DNA of 64,000 nucleotides. It comes from Ureibacillus massiliensis 4400831 = CIP 108448 = CCUG 49529 (GTDB lineage Bacteria > Bacillota > Bacilli > Bacillales_A > Planococcaceae). The stretch lies in the NCBI RefSeq assembly GCF_000772965.1, contig NZ_JPVQ01000013.1:1-64000 (forward strand). The letters are read 5' to 3'. Shown here in pieces: positions 35,575-46,241 of the stretch; the first letter of the stretch is position 1, and every line of letters starts with the position of its first letter. The position numbers and the translations under genes are program-made. The notes under the pieces are model-generated. The model did no database searches. It was not told the origin of the DNA and worked only from the letters and a program-made list of their open reading frames with translations.

Positions 35575-35913
35575 TTAATCATCGTCAGCTTCAAGCCGGG
35601 CAATCGTTGCGCGGATAGACTCGATTTCTTGTTTAATTTGTTGGATTTTATCACTTAAGATCGAAAATACATTGTTGAACTGTGTTGTTTGAATTTCTTT
35701 GTAGCTAGCGAGGATGCCGTCGATTCGAATGTCATCGAACCTTGTGGCTAAAGTCCCTTTCCAAGTCGTTGCTGTAAGCTCTGGCTGAGTCATGAGATAC
35801 TGATTGCTTGAGAACTCCCCTTGCTTCCCGGTTAACTGACCATTGCACGTTTGTAAGCGACTGAGATCACTTTGTTTTTTGCGTAAAAGCGCATACCAAT
35901 ATGCTAAAGACAT
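35575..35913 (-). CDS. YwqH-like (DUF5082) type VII secretion helper
   Basis: This 112-residue, two-helix-plus-coiled-coil protein (YWYALLRKKQSDLSRLQTC, then VFSILSDKIQQIKQEIESI) resembles Bacillus YwqH, family DUF5082. Members sit next to LXG toxins and helper proteins in type VII loci. Here it stands alone on the minus strand, about 340 bases before esxA, rather than next to the YwqI-like helper at 46242. Start ATG follows AGAGGTGAT. Confidence 0.75.
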   Translation of the reverse strand: MSLAYWYALLRKKQSDLSRLQTCNGQLTGKQGEFSSNQYLMTQPELTATTWKGTLATRFDDIRIDGILASYKEIQTTQFNNVFSILSDKIQQIKQEIESIRATIARLEADDD

Positions 35914-36258
35914 GAAATCACCTCTATATCACTAATTTTCCTCTTCAAAAGTTCGTTCAGAATAGCCATTCAGTACAACATTCTTAGCTGAATGAAATGA
36001 AATTAGATCTTTAATGCCCCTCTAATATATCACAATAAAAAATACTTAAAATGGTAAAGTTTGCTTATTTTTTGATAAATAAATTGGGAATAAATAACTC
36101 TTTTAATGTATTTTAGCAGATAATTATTGACCGTTCTAATTTATGTTCTTTAGAATAAAACTGAATTATTTGAATAAAGGCAAAGTGTATAAATTTACGA
36201 GCAAAATGAAGTATATTTTCGAATTTATATTCTTAGCCTAGAAAAAGGAGAGAAGTTC
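35914..36258. other. Divergent intergenic region between YwqH-like and esxA genes
   Basis: This 345-base region contains a candidate esxA promoter at 36127-36156 and the ribosome site of the YwqH-like gene. No open frame of coding character is seen. Confidence 0.5.
36127..36156 (+). promoter_or_regulatory. Candidate promoter of the type VII secretion operon
   Basis: TTGACC at 36127-36132 and TAGAAT at 36151-36156 are 18 bases apart, about 100 bases before the esxA ATG. Confidence 0.4.
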
Positions 36259-36552
36259 ATGTCAGGAATTATTCGTGTTACCCCAGCTGAATTAGAAGGT
36301 ATGTCTAACCGTTACGGAAGTGAAAGTGCACAAGTTGAAGAACAAATCTCACGTTTGGATAGTATGATTCAAGAGTTACAAGGTATGTGGGAAGGTGAAT
36401 CCAGCCGAGCATTCGCTGAGCAATATGATTCACTTAGACCCTCCATTGTGGATATGCAACGACTATTACAAGACGTTTCAACACAATTGAAAAATACAGC
36501 ACATGCCCTTGATGATGCAGATCGTCAAATTGCGAGCCAAATTCGCGGATAA
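36259..36552 (+). CDS. esxA: WXG100 protein EsxA/YukE
   Basis: This 97-residue helical hairpin has the central WEG turn (GMWEGESSRAFAEQYD) of WXG100 proteins and a charged C-terminal helix that would carry the YxxxD/E-like secretion signal. It is the small secreted substrate and co-activator of Gram-positive type VII systems. It is the first gene of the locus, behind AAAAGGAGAG, with its own terminator before yukD. That lets it be expressed at higher level than the machinery genes. Confidence 0.95.
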   Translation: MSGIIRVTPAELEGMSNRYGSESAQVEEQISRLDSMIQELQGMWEGESSRAFAEQYDSLRPSIVDMQRLLQDVSTQLKNTAHALDDADRQIASQIRG

Positions 36553-36581
36553 CATTATAACTTCATCTTAGAATTAATATC

Positions 36582-36615
36582 AAAGAGCGTCATTATACGA
36601 TGAAGACGCTCTTTT
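36582..36615 (+). terminator. Terminator after esxA
   Basis: AAAGAGCGTC at 36582-36591 pairs with GACGCTCTTT at 36605-36614. Confidence 0.85.
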
Positions 36616-36748
36616 CCTTTATGTAGTGGAATACAAAGATTGTTGTCCATAAAAAATAAGAGGAATCCATAAAGTCACATTGGTTTATGAGGAAGTTTAC
36701 CTTTTATAAAAAATACAAGTGTAATAGATTTTCCCTGAGGTGATGAAG

Positions 36749-36988
36749 GTGTACATAGAAATATCAATCGACTTAAAACATTATAACGGGGACTGTTTTG
36801 ACCTACGTCTATCAGACTACTATACCGTCAAAGAATTAATCGATATCGTTTGGCAAGCAAAATCTATTTCCTATCCACCAAAGGAAGGGTTTTGGGTTCG
36901 AGTGCCAAACAAACAAAAGGTTTTATCAGGGAATGAACAACTAGCGGGAAGTGGTATCACAACTGGTGATCGACTAGAAATTTTGTGA
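36749..36988 (+). CDS. esaB: Ubiquitin-like EsaB/YukD
   Basis: The start is the GTG at 36749, which gives a protein beginning MYIEISIDLKHYNGDCFDLR, as in Bacillus YukD, and is placed 8 bases after GAGGTGAT; the in-frame GTG at 36740 overlaps that ribosome site. The 79-residue ubiquitin-like fold (ITTGDRLEIL at the end) is an accessory component of type VII secretion. The next gene starts 13 bases later. Confidence 0.92.
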   Translation: MYIEISIDLKHYNGDCFDLRLSDYYTVKELIDIVWQAKSISYPPKEGFWVRVPNKQKVLSGNEQLAGSGITTGDRLEIL

Positions 36989-37001
36989 GGGAGTCATAGA
37001 G

Positions 37002-38402
37002 ATGTTAGAGAAAAAACAGTCTTATTTAGAAAAACAGTTAGATGCGACCCTTAAGTTTCAGTCAGAACAAATTACACTTACTTTTCAAAATGAGAAAGTG
37101 AAATTAGAAGATGAGCTAGAAATCGCACTTCTACGTGAAGTGAATCCCTTTATTCAGAAAGAAATTACATTAACGGAAGATGAATTAATCTTTACATACA
37201 AAAAAGAACCCAACTTTATCACCTTTGAGAAATTACGGTCGTTTGATGAAAAAAGTCGCTGGATGTTTGCTTCTAACATTGTGAAATCAATTATAATGCA
37301 TTCATCCAATCGACTTCACATCTTTCTTTGCCCTGAAAATATTTTGATTGACGAGAGCCTAACACCATATTTTTTGCATTATGGAGTGAAAGAAAGTATT
37401 CCACCTTATGAACGAGATGAAAAACGGCTTTGGCAAGAAACGAGGGCGACCATTGCAGCTGTAGTTGAACCCCAATTTACCTTTGAGCAATACATTCAGT
37501 TTTCAAAGTCGATTGAACTGAGTGCTATGGCTGAAAATGTTATGGGAGCGAAGGATGAAACAGAGCTGCTGGATATTATTAAAAAACAGCTTCGGGTGAT
37601 AGAGAAACAAGAGAAAAGCTTCACAAAAATCAAGTTAACGAAATGGAATTGGTTGCGTTACAGTCTGTTTGGGCTCATTTTAGTATTGCTTCCGCTTAGC
37701 ATTTATACTGCCTATTCAGCGGTAATACTGCAGCCGAGACAAGAGGCATACATTGCGGTGCAAGGGCCATTTATTCAAAAAAACTATAGTGAGATCATCA
37801 ATAAGCTTACTAAGTATGACGTGGAAGATATGCCGGTAGTGATTCAGTATGAGCTATCTCTTGCGTATATTGTCAATGAAACGTTAATGGAGGAGCAAAG
37901 AGAAAACGTATTAAAGACTATCACACTACAAACGGATCCACGTTATTACAAATACTGGATATATATTGGAAGAGGGCAAGCTGAGGAAGCACTAAGCTTG
38001 GCAAGGCAGCTAGAAGATTTGGATTACATCATGCTTGCGTTATTACACTACGAGGAATCTGTAAAGGCTAACCTGAAAATAGAGGATGAAGAGCGAGAGC
38101 GACTGCTTGATAACATCAATACGGAAAAAGAAGAAATACAAAAACAACTCGAGGAAATAGCAGAAACCTTAGAGGAAGAGGAAGGAGGTAATCAAAAAGC
38201 TACAAGTTCGGTAGATGAAAACCCGTCTACAGATGAAATTGAAGCTGATGTGAATGATGATACTCCAGAAAATACGGAAACCGAAGAGAAATCAGTAACA
38301 GAACCTGTTGAGAGACCTACAACAAATTCAGACGAAAACCCAGTGACAGAATCGGCGGATAACCCAGTGGAAACTTCGGGTAATCAAACAACGAATGAAT
38401 AA
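37002..38402 (+). CDS. essB: Type VII secretion membrane protein EssB/YukC
   Basis: This 466-residue protein has a cytoplasmic pseudokinase-like domain (about residues 1-210), one membrane segment at about 220-243 (SLFGLILVLLPLSIYTAYSA) and an extracytoplasmic helical part. The C-terminal ~70 residues are a low-complexity Glu/Thr/Asn tail (NPVTESADNPVETSGN), longer than I would expect for the family. It forms the membrane core with EssC. Confidence 0.9.
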   Translation: MLEKKQSYLEKQLDATLKFQSEQITLTFQNEKVKLEDELEIALLREVNPFIQKEITLTEDELIFTYKKEPNFITFEKLRSFDEKSRWMFASNIVKSIIMHSSNRLHIFLCPENILIDESLTPYFLHYGVKESIPPYERDEKRLWQETRATIAAVVEPQFTFEQYIQFSKSIELSAMAENVMGAKDETELLDIIKKQLRVIEKQEKSFTKIKLTKWNWLRYSLFGLILVLLPLSIYTAYSAVILQPRQEAYIAVQGPFIQKNYSEIINKLTKYDVEDMPVVIQYELSLAYIVNETLMEEQRENVLKTITLQTDPRYYKYWIYIGRGQAEEALSLARQLEDLDYIMLALLHYEESVKANLKIEDEERERLLDNINTEKEEIQKQLEEIAETLEEEEGGNQKATSSVDENPSTDEIEADVNDDTPENTETEEKSVTEPVERPTTNSDENPVTESADNPVETSGNQTTNE

Positions 38403-38427
38403 TAAATCCCTATTAGAAGGTGATTTG

Positions 38428-41400
38428 ATGAGTACGCTTTTATTTTTTTATGACAACTATTATCAGTCCATTCAATTGGATCAACGAAATAAAGATACAG
38501 TTACAGTTGGAAATGATTTTTCCCATACAGTGACCATCCGAAGCCTCTCCTTTACCAATGGATTTCTAACAATCACCGAGGACCCATTTGGCTTTAGAGT
38601 TGAACAAAATAAAAAATTCCTCGGAAAAGTGAATCCGAAGCAGTTTTTTGAATGGAAGGATGCTAACAACGAGAAAATATTAAAAATTATCCTTTTCCAA
38701 ACCATTACGAGGCACGAAACCTATTTCCTCGGAAAGAAACAGGAAATCTATTTTTCAACTGAGAGTAATGAGGCCGATATTGTATGGAAATCGAATGTTC
38801 ATAAAGAGCCTCGAATCTTCTCACTTTTGAAAGTCGGTCAACAATGGATGCTCGAAAATCATAGCAATAGCCCACTCTATATTAATGGTCAGAAAAAACT
38901 GTCTCGTAAAGCAATTGAACTGGGAGATATTATTTTTGTACCATTCATGCTCATTCGTCTCGTTGAAGAAGATGTGCTTGAAATCATTAGTTTTGAAGAT
39001 TACGAGTCTTGTCTTCCACTTTTAAAAGAGCCTGAATCGGAAATGAAAAAGAAATACCCAATATACAGACGAACTCCGAGAATGGTCTATGACTTACCGA
39101 AAGAAAAGGTTTCATTATCATTTCCTTCACAGGAGCATGATCCATCGAATAGAGGTCTTTGGTTAATTCTCTTACCGCCACTTGTCATGTTGATTGTGAT
39201 GGGGATTGTCGCGATGATTCAGCCACGAGGTATTTTTATCATCATCACGATGGTAATGTTCGTCATGACACTAATCACATCCTCGGTACAATATGTTAAA
39301 GATAGAGCCAATGAAAAACGAAAACGAGAAAAACGAGTGCGCGTTTATTCAGCGTATCTAGAATATAAGCGACAAGAACTTCAAGCGTTATTGGAAAAAC
39401 AACGATTGGCTATGGAATTTCACTTTCCGACCTTCGAACGGATGAAATATTTAACGAGTCAAATTTCAGATCGCATTTGGGAACGGACACTTGAAAGTGA
39501 AGACTTCCTCCAATTCCGTTTAGGGACAGGGACAGTGCCGTCGAGCTATTCCATTACACTCAATACAAATGATATGGCCAATCGTGAAATGGATGACTTA
39601 ATTGAACAATCGCAGAAGCTTGAGAAAGTGTATAAAGAAAGCAGCGATACCCCGGTAGTCGCAAATTTAGCGAACGGACCAATTGGACTTATTGGGAAAG
39701 AACGTGTCGTCAAAAGGGAAATTCACCAAATTATGGGGCAGCTCGCGTTTTTCCATAGCTATCATGACTTACGGTTTGTCTTTATTTTTGACGAAGCAGA
39801 TTACAAACAAATCGAATGGATGAAATGGCTTCCTCATTTCAACATTCCAAATATGTACGCTAAAGGTTTAATTTATAACGAAAAAACACGTGACCAACTA
39901 CTTTCAAGAATCTATGAAATGATTCGTGAACGTGATTTAGAGGAAGAGAAGGATAAACTTCGCTTTACACCACATCTTGTATTCGTCATCACGAACCAAA
40001 AGCTAATTGAAGATCATGTCATCCTCGAGTATTTAGAAGGGGATCATCAACAGCTTGGAATATCAGTAATTTTTGCGAGCGATGCAAAGGAGAGTCTGGC
40101 GGATAATATACACACACTCGTACGCTTACTCAATGATTCTGAAGGAGATATTTTAATTCAAAATAAAAAAGCAGTGAGCATCCCATTTACGCTAGATCTC
40201 CATAAAAAAGATGATAATGAGCGATTTGCGCGGATGTTACGCACATTAAACCATCAAACGGGCATCACGAACTCTATTCCAGAAAGTACGTCATTCCTTG
40301 AAATGTTGAATGTGAAAGAAGTAGATGATTTGAACATTCCACAAAAATGGTCGGAAAATGAGTCATCCAAATCACTCGCTGTTCCAATTGGATTGAAGGG
40401 GAAAGATGACCTTGTCTATTTAAACCTTCATGAGAAAGCCCATGGTCCCCACGGATTATTAGCCGGGACAACAGGTTCAGGGAAAAGTGAATTTTTGCAA
40501 ACTTATATATTATCGCTATCTGTGCATTTTCACCCTCATGAAGTGGCCTTTTTGTTAATCGACTACAAAGGCGGAGGGATGGCTCAGCCATTTAGAACAT
40601 TGCCACATCTTCTAGGAACGATTACGAATATTGAAGGCAGTGTGAACTTTACAAATCGAGCGCTTGCTTCCATCCGAAGTGAGTTGAAGCGCCGTCAACG
40701 ATTATTTGACCGAAATAACGTTACCCACATTCATGATTACACGCAACTTTATAAACAACAGCTAGTAGATGAACCGCTACCGCATCTATTTTTAATTTCC
40801 GATGAGTTTGCGGAATTGAAAAATGAAGAGCCAGATTTCATCCGAGAGCTAGTAAGCGCGGCTCGAATCGGTCGTAGTTTAGGTGTCCATTTAATTTTAG
40901 CAACCCAAAAACCAGGTGGCGTTATTGATGATCAAATTTGGAGTAATGCTCGATTTAAAGTGGCGTTAAAGGTTCAGGATGCAAACGATAGTAAAGAGAT
41001 TTTGAAAAATGCGGATGCTGCTTCTATCACCGTAACGGGTAGAGGATACTTGCAAGTTGGTAACAACGAAGTATATGAACTTTTCCAATCGGCATGGAGT
41101 GGAGCGCCTTATCTTTCAGAGCATTCGGATGGAGAAGATGAAATCGCCATCGTTACGGATTTGGGTTTGATTCCTTTATCGAATATTTCTGCGAAGGAAA
41201 GTAAACGCAAAGGTATCACAGAAATCGAGGCCATTGTGACAAAAATAGAAGAGACGCAAAAAGAATTTGGTATCCAAAAGCTGAAAAGTCCATGGCTACC
41301 ACCACTTGAAGAACGACTATTTAAACAAGGACTTACATCGACTGAGCAAGACCATATCGCCATTGCATTAATAGATGAACCTGAAAAACAAAGTCAAACA

Positions 41401-42903
41401 CCATATCATTATCACGTAATGGAGGATGGTAATCTCGGTATTTTTGGTTCAACTGGTTATGGAAAGTCAACAACGGTATTAACGATTTTATTAAACATAG
41501 CGGAACAATATAGCCCAGAAGAAGTGCATTATTACTTGATGGATTTTGGAAATGGATCGATGCTACCACTCAAGCAGTTACCTCATACGGCGGATTTCTT
41601 CTTAGCGGAGGAAGTTCGCAAAATGGAGAAATTTTTGCGGATGATTCGTGAGGAAATTGTTCGTAGAAAGCAGCAGCTTCAGTTAATGGAAGTAAGTAGC
41701 ATCAAGCTATACAACAATATTTCTGATAAAAAGCTGCCATTACTATTTGTAGTTGTTGAAAACTATGACTTTATTAAAGAAGAATTGCCAGATTTTGAGC
41801 CTAGCTTTAATCAGTTTGTTCGAGATGGCCAATCATTAGGTATTTACATGATCTTTACAGCAACGCGCATTTCATCCATTCGCCAAGCAGTGATGAACAA
41901 CTTAAAAACGAAAATTGTCCATTATTTATTAGATCAAAGTGAGGCATATACAGTATTAGGGAAAATGACGTTATCCCCTGAGCCGATTCCAGGTCGGGCA
42001 ATTATTAAAAAAGATGAAGCCCATTTCTCACAAATTTTCTTACCGGCTAATGGTGCGAATGATTTTGAAATACTTGAAGCTGTAAAAGAAACAGTGAAAT
42101 CGTTGAAGATAAAATATGCAGGTCACGCTATTCCTAACAAAATCCCAATGCTTCCAAGTGATTTAACATTGATGCAATTTGAGAATTATGTGGGGCAAAT
42201 GCAACAGCCGCATTTATTCCCGATTGGGCTAGATGAAGAATTTGTTCAGCCAGTTGCGATTAACCTCTTAAACAATAAGCATTGTATCGTATTAGGGCAA
42301 GCGCAAAAAGGGAAAACAAATTTGTTGAAAGTAATCTTGAACACTGCGCTCCAAAAGGATATTAGGTATATCGGTTTGTTTGATTCATTTGAAAGAGGAT
42401 TAGCAAGCTTTAGTGAGGAAGAGGCAGTTTCTTATTTGGATTCAAAAGAACGTATTGAAGAATGGTTAACGGAAATAGAAGCAGAGCTCTCATCCCGTGA
42501 AGTCGCATATGTCAATAGAAGCCTAAATGATACGACCGGACTGCAATTCACGCCAATTTTACTTGTGGTGGATGATTATGCACGCTTTCTCTCAAACCTT
42601 GATGTCAAATTGCAAGAACGCATCGTGAAATTTATGAAGCACGCAAACTATCTCGGATTTAATGTGATTGTAACAGGAAATTCGAATGATTTAACAAAGG
42701 GCTATGATGCCTTAACGACAGAAGTGAAACAAATTCGCCAAGCGATTCTTTTAATGAAAAAATCCGAACAAACTCTTTTCAGCCTTCCTTATGATCGGAA
42801 GGAGGAGGAAATTCAAGCTGGATTTGGTTATTACGTAGTAAACAATAAAGAAGTCAAAATACAAATCCCATTATGTGATATTGAAAGGAAGATTTATTCA
42901 TGA
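38428..42903 (+). CDS. essC: FtsK/SpoIIIE-type ATPase EssC/YukBA
   Basis: The start is the ATG at 38428 (GAAGGTGAT upstream, N-terminus MSTLLFFYDNYYQSIQLDQ); an in-frame ATG at 38395 lies inside essB. Two FHA-like domains cover about residues 1-190, membrane segments lie at about 230-275 (LWLILLPPLVMLIVMG), and three RecA-like ATPase domains follow. Walker A motifs are GTTGSGKSEFLQ (about 683), GSTGYGKSTTV (about 1008) and GQAQKGKTNLL (about 1290, degenerate). It is the motor that drives secretion. It overlaps esaA by 4 bases. Confidence 0.95.
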   Translation: MSTLLFFYDNYYQSIQLDQRNKDTVTVGNDFSHTVTIRSLSFTNGFLTITEDPFGFRVEQNKKFLGKVNPKQFFEWKDANNEKILKIILFQTITRHETYFLGKKQEIYFSTESNEADIVWKSNVHKEPRIFSLLKVGQQWMLENHSNSPLYINGQKKLSRKAIELGDIIFVPFMLIRLVEEDVLEIISFEDYESCLPLLKEPESEMKKKYPIYRRTPRMVYDLPKEKVSLSFPSQEHDPSNRGLWLILLPPLVMLIVMGIVAMIQPRGIFIIITMVMFVMTLITSSVQYVKDRANEKRKREKRVRVYSAYLEYKRQELQALLEKQRLAMEFHFPTFERMKYLTSQISDRIWERTLESEDFLQFRLGTGTVPSSYSITLNTNDMANREMDDLIEQSQKLEKVYKESSDTPVVANLANGPIGLIGKERVVKREIHQIMGQLAFFHSYHDLRFVFIFDEADYKQIEWMKWLPHFNIPNMYAKGLIYNEKTRDQLLSRIYEMIRERDLEEEKDKLRFTPHLVFVITNQKLIEDHVILEYLEGDHQQLGISVIFASDAKESLADNIHTLVRLLNDSEGDILIQNKKAVSIPFTLDLHKKDDNERFARMLRTLNHQTGITNSIPESTSFLEMLNVKEVDDLNIPQKWSENESSKSLAVPIGLKGKDDLVYLNLHEKAHGPHGLLAGTTGSGKSEFLQTYILSLSVHFHPHEVAFLLIDYKGGGMAQPFRTLPHLLGTITNIEGSVNFTNRALASIRSELKRRQRLFDRNNVTHIHDYTQLYKQQLVDEPLPHLFLISDEFAELKNEEPDFIRELVSAARIGRSLGVHLILATQKPGGVIDDQIWSNARFKVALKVQDANDSKEILKNADAASITVTGRGYLQVGNNEVYELFQSAWSGAPYLSEHSDGEDEIAIVTDLGLIPLSNISAKESKRKGITEIEAIVTKIEETQKEFGIQKLKSPWLPPLEERLFKQGLTSTEQDHIAIALIDEPEKQSQTPYHYHVMEDGNLGIFGSTGYGKSTTVLTILLNIAEQYSPEEVHYYLMDFGNGSMLPLKQLPHTADFFLAEEVRKMEKFLRMIREEIVRRKQQLQLMEVSSIKLYNNISDKKLPLLFVVVENYDFIKEELPDFEPSFNQFVRDGQSLGIYMIFTATRISSIRQAVMNNLKTKIVHYLLDQSEAYTVLGKMTLSPEPIPGRAIIKKDEAHFSQIFLPANGANDFEILEAVKETVKSLKIKYAGHAIPNKIPMLPSDLTLMQFENYVGQMQQPHLFPIGLDEEFVQPVAINLLNNKHCIVLGQAQKGKTNLLKVILNTALQKDIRYIGLFDSFERGLASFSEEEAVSYLDSKERIEEWLTEIEAELSSREVAYVNRSLNDTTGLQFTPILLVVDDYARFLSNLDVKLQERIVKFMKHANYLGFNVIVTGNSNDLTKGYDALTTEVKQIRQAILLMKKSEQTLFSLPYDRKEEEIQAGFGYYVVNNKEVKIQIPLCDIERKIYS

Positions 42904-45707
42904 CGACCCAAAAGAAGCTGATTATAAAGATTGCCATCGTCATGATTTTGATTGTTGGAGCCCCGATTCTTTACTTCCTTAGTCTAGGCAATAATCCGTT
43001 ATCAGGTGAGGCAGGCGGAACGAAACAAATTGCCGTTGTTAATGAGGATGCAGGTGCAGAGATGCTAGATGATCCACTTGATTTTGGGAAAGAAGTGGTG
43101 CCACTACTATCGGATGAATCTAATTATGAATGGTCTGTCGTCAGTAGAAGCACCGCAGAAAACGGGTTAGCAAATCAAGATTATGATGCGATTCTTTACA
43201 TCCCATCCAATTTTTCAGAAAATATTATGACTTATGAAGAGCTACAGCCGGTAAAAGCTGAATTTAAATATACTGTTTCAGGTCAATTAAATACAGCAAA
43301 CCGTGAAAAAGTACTGCGAGAAATTGACAATGCAGCAGCACGAGTGAACGGGAAAATCTCAACGTTATATTGGAGCTACGTATCCCAAGATTTAGAAAAG
43401 GTACGCCAGGAATTCGATAATATTTTACAAAAAGAAATGGAGTTTCTTGAAACAATTTCTGAATATTATCGCCCAGATTTAGAAAGTGTCACCTATGATA
43501 TTGAAAACCAAAAAGGTATGTTAGAGAATCTTTTGTCTTCCATCAATAGCACGCCATTTGAAGAAAATGTCCAGCAGACACAAGAATTCCAGGAGAATCT
43601 AGCGCAATTCGTTAGTTACGTAAATCAATATCAGGAATATCAAATGTCACAGCAACAGCTTTTAAAAACATTACAAGGTGAAAATATCACAGCAGTCATG
43701 AACTTAGTAAATGGCTATGATCCAACCTATTCAAACATGAAGACTTACCTAGAAGAGCAAAATGTCAAGCTTTCTGAGAATTTGCAAGCTCTAAGTGAAC
43801 AATTGGCAAAAAATCATCAAAACATTGCTAATTTATCTGATTTGGTTGTGGAACAACGGGATGAAATTATCAAGCTACTAATGGAAGTTGAAGGAGAAAA
43901 GCTTGTTCAATATGAAACAGAAGTCATTGATTTAAAAAACAAAATTACGGGAAGCTTACCCGTAGATCCTACAAAGCAAGTAAATAACGGTGGAGAAAAC
44001 GAGCAAGTCAACAACACAAAGGACTTTGTTGCGTCCTCTAAAATTGCTGCACTAGAAACTGAGCGTGAAAAACTGTTGGCTTTGGTACAGGAAATCAGCA
44101 CAGTGAAAGAACAGCTTGCTCAGCCAGAAATTAAGTCAGAAGAAACGGTTGATCCAGAAAAAGCTATGGAGGAAGCAACTAATTCTTCCACTGAAGCGGT
44201 AAATTCAATGATGAATGACCAATTAAATCAATTGTCAGAACTAATTAATAATGTTGATTCAACCATTAAACAACTACAAGAATCACAGTTACAACAACAG
44301 TTGGATCAATCCCAATCAGAAGTAGAGAAAGAAGTTGAGGAGAACATTCCTTCAACGCAAGAAATTAACGATTCGATTATTAGGGAAATCGAACGTAAAG
44401 AAACTGAAATTATAAATTACGAACTTTTGAATAATGAGAAAAAGGAGCGCTTAGAAAAGGCGTTTTCCAAATCGATAGGCAGTAAAGATGCAGATTTATT
44501 GTTGAACTATTACGGAGCATTAGCGCGATATGAATCTGCGTTGAAGACAAGTATGAGTTCGGGTTCAACTTCTCAAGAATTGGCTTCAAGTGTGAACAAA
44601 ATACTAGGGATAAACGAAGATGGCAATACCTATCTTCATCAATTGCAAGATGGAATTCCTACATCACAAGAACAGTTTGCATCATTAGAAGAGGGGATAC
44701 AATTATTCTTCACAGAGTACATGGAAGATCTCGATACAGAATATGATGCCATGTCCAAACAGTTAGATGCTGTTAAGACGAGTGCAGGTCATGTGCAGGA
44801 AAGTTTGGATATTCTAATTGCAGGGACGCCAAGAGCATCTGGGGAAGCATTGGACGGTAACGCACTTCTTTCGAACCAACAAAGCATTAGCCAAAGCTTA
44901 CAATCGATGAGTAATGCCATGAACAACATAACTCAAAACCAACAAAATATCATGTCAGTAACAGAGGAACTCCACAACAAAGCTGCAAACGTGAATGCAG
45001 ATACAAACGAACTGTCCTTTAAGTGGAGTGAAAACGTAGGAACAACAGAGAAATACCGTGATGACATTCATGATGTGTTAGAAAATGCGTTTGTTGACGG
45101 GCAAAAGAACGGTCAAATATATGAGCATTTATCTAATCCACTTTCAGTAAATAGTTTAGATCCAACAGTTCAAGAGGATAAAATGCCACCAGTAATCGTG
45201 TTGGTAATTGTGCTAATCAGTAGCTTATTGATCGGTTATTTCTGTTACTATTTCAAAACGAATAAAACAAATTTGCGAATTGCGCTATTTGTCTTATTGA
45301 ACTTAATCGTAGGGTTAATCATAAGTATTTATGGAATGGATATTTATCCGTTAACTGGAATAGGTTCGATAGAATGGACAATTTTCACCGTTCTTTTATT
45401 AACTGCTGTTTCGACTGTCATCTTTGCAGGCTTCACGATTGGTCAACTTGTCGGATGGTTTGTAAATGTAGCGGTCATTGCGTTCTTCGTAACACCGATG
45501 CTTACATTATTAGCATCGAACATTGATTATGAGGATCCGATGTCAAAGGTGTACTTATCGATTCAATACGGTCCAGAATCCTTGATACTCCCAGCGAGTA
45601 TTATACTTATCGTGATTATCGGGATTGCTGCAATAGTGCCATATATAGTAAATCGAATGAAAAATCGTGCGACCAATTTAGATGAGGAAGCGACTTATGA
45701 AGGATAA
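42900..45707 (+). CDS. esaA: Type VII secretion protein EsaA (YueB-like)
   Basis: This 935-residue protein has an N-terminal membrane anchor (IAIVMILIVGAPILYFLSLG), a Pip/YhgE-like segment (IAVVNEDAGAEMLDDPLDFG), a long coiled-coil extracellular region rich in Gln, Asn and Glu, and about five C-terminal membrane spans (from about residue 765). The same architecture is seen in Bacillus YueB, the SPP1 phage receptor. It overlaps essC by the ATGA codons, so translation is coupled. Confidence 0.92.
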   Translation: MTTQKKLIIKIAIVMILIVGAPILYFLSLGNNPLSGEAGGTKQIAVVNEDAGAEMLDDPLDFGKEVVPLLSDESNYEWSVVSRSTAENGLANQDYDAILYIPSNFSENIMTYEELQPVKAEFKYTVSGQLNTANREKVLREIDNAAARVNGKISTLYWSYVSQDLEKVRQEFDNILQKEMEFLETISEYYRPDLESVTYDIENQKGMLENLLSSINSTPFEENVQQTQEFQENLAQFVSYVNQYQEYQMSQQQLLKTLQGENITAVMNLVNGYDPTYSNMKTYLEEQNVKLSENLQALSEQLAKNHQNIANLSDLVVEQRDEIIKLLMEVEGEKLVQYETEVIDLKNKITGSLPVDPTKQVNNGGENEQVNNTKDFVASSKIAALETEREKLLALVQEISTVKEQLAQPEIKSEETVDPEKAMEEATNSSTEAVNSMMNDQLNQLSELINNVDSTIKQLQESQLQQQLDQSQSEVEKEVEENIPSTQEINDSIIREIERKETEIINYELLNNEKKERLEKAFSKSIGSKDADLLLNYYGALARYESALKTSMSSGSTSQELASSVNKILGINEDGNTYLHQLQDGIPTSQEQFASLEEGIQLFFTEYMEDLDTEYDAMSKQLDAVKTSAGHVQESLDILIAGTPRASGEALDGNALLSNQQSISQSLQSMSNAMNNITQNQQNIMSVTEELHNKAANVNADTNELSFKWSENVGTTEKYRDDIHDVLENAFVDGQKNGQIYEHLSNPLSVNSLDPTVQEDKMPPVIVLVIVLISSLLIGYFCYYFKTNKTNLRIALFVLLNLIVGLIISIYGMDIYPLTGIGSIEWTIFTVLLLTAVSTVIFAGFTIGQLVGWFVNVAVIAFFVTPMLTLLASNIDYEDPMSKVYLSIQYGPESLILPASIILIVIIGIAAIVPYIVNRMKNRATNLDEEATYEG

Positions 45708-46191
45708 AGTAGGCTTAGTGTTTGGGTTAGCGTTAAGTTTATGGCTTATGGTCGGATCTGGCAACGGATCCGGCTATGCTATGACAAATGATATTAACTC
45801 CTTGAATCCTAATGAATACAAAGAAAATGACTTTAAGGATAATAAAGAATTCCTTCACAATAATTCATTGCTAGAGAATAAAAAAGGGATTCCAGACGAG
45901 CAAAAGCAGCTCGACTTTATTCCTAAAGATGTTGATCTAAATGAAAAAATGAAGGCAGAGCTTTTCGTAAAAAATTTCCAAGATCGAAAAACGGTTGCAT
46001 ATGAATCTATGAAACTTGGTTTGTTTTCAGATGATATAGAAACAGCGAAGGTTGCAGTGAGTCAGTCAATTTCAAAAAACGACGGTGGAAATAAAGGATT
46101 ACAGTATATATATATTGGGTTGTTATTCGTGTGTATCATCATTGTTCTAATTTGGCTTGTTCCAAAAATGGTTCAAGGAGAGAAAGTGTAA
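45697..46191 (+). CDS. essA: Type VII secretion protein EssA
   Basis: The ATG at 45697, preceded by GAGGAAG, gives a signal-like N-terminus (LVFGLALSLWLMVGSGN). An ATG at 45682 is in frame but nearer the upstream stop region. The protein ends with a single membrane span (GLLFVCIIIVLIWLVPKM) and a short cytoplasmic tail, the EssA plan. It is the last of the machinery genes and overlaps the end of esaA. Confidence 0.85.
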   Translation: MKDKVGLVFGLALSLWLMVGSGNGSGYAMTNDINSLNPNEYKENDFKDNKEFLHNNSLLENKKGIPDEQKQLDFIPKDVDLNEKMKAELFVKNFQDRKTVAYESMKLGLFSDDIETAKVAVSQSISKNDGGNKGLQYIYIGLLFVCIIIVLIWLVPKMVQGEKV

Positions 46192-46241
46192 GCAGGAAAA
46201 GCAATTATAAAAAAACAATAAAAGGAAAGGGGAGGAGTCAA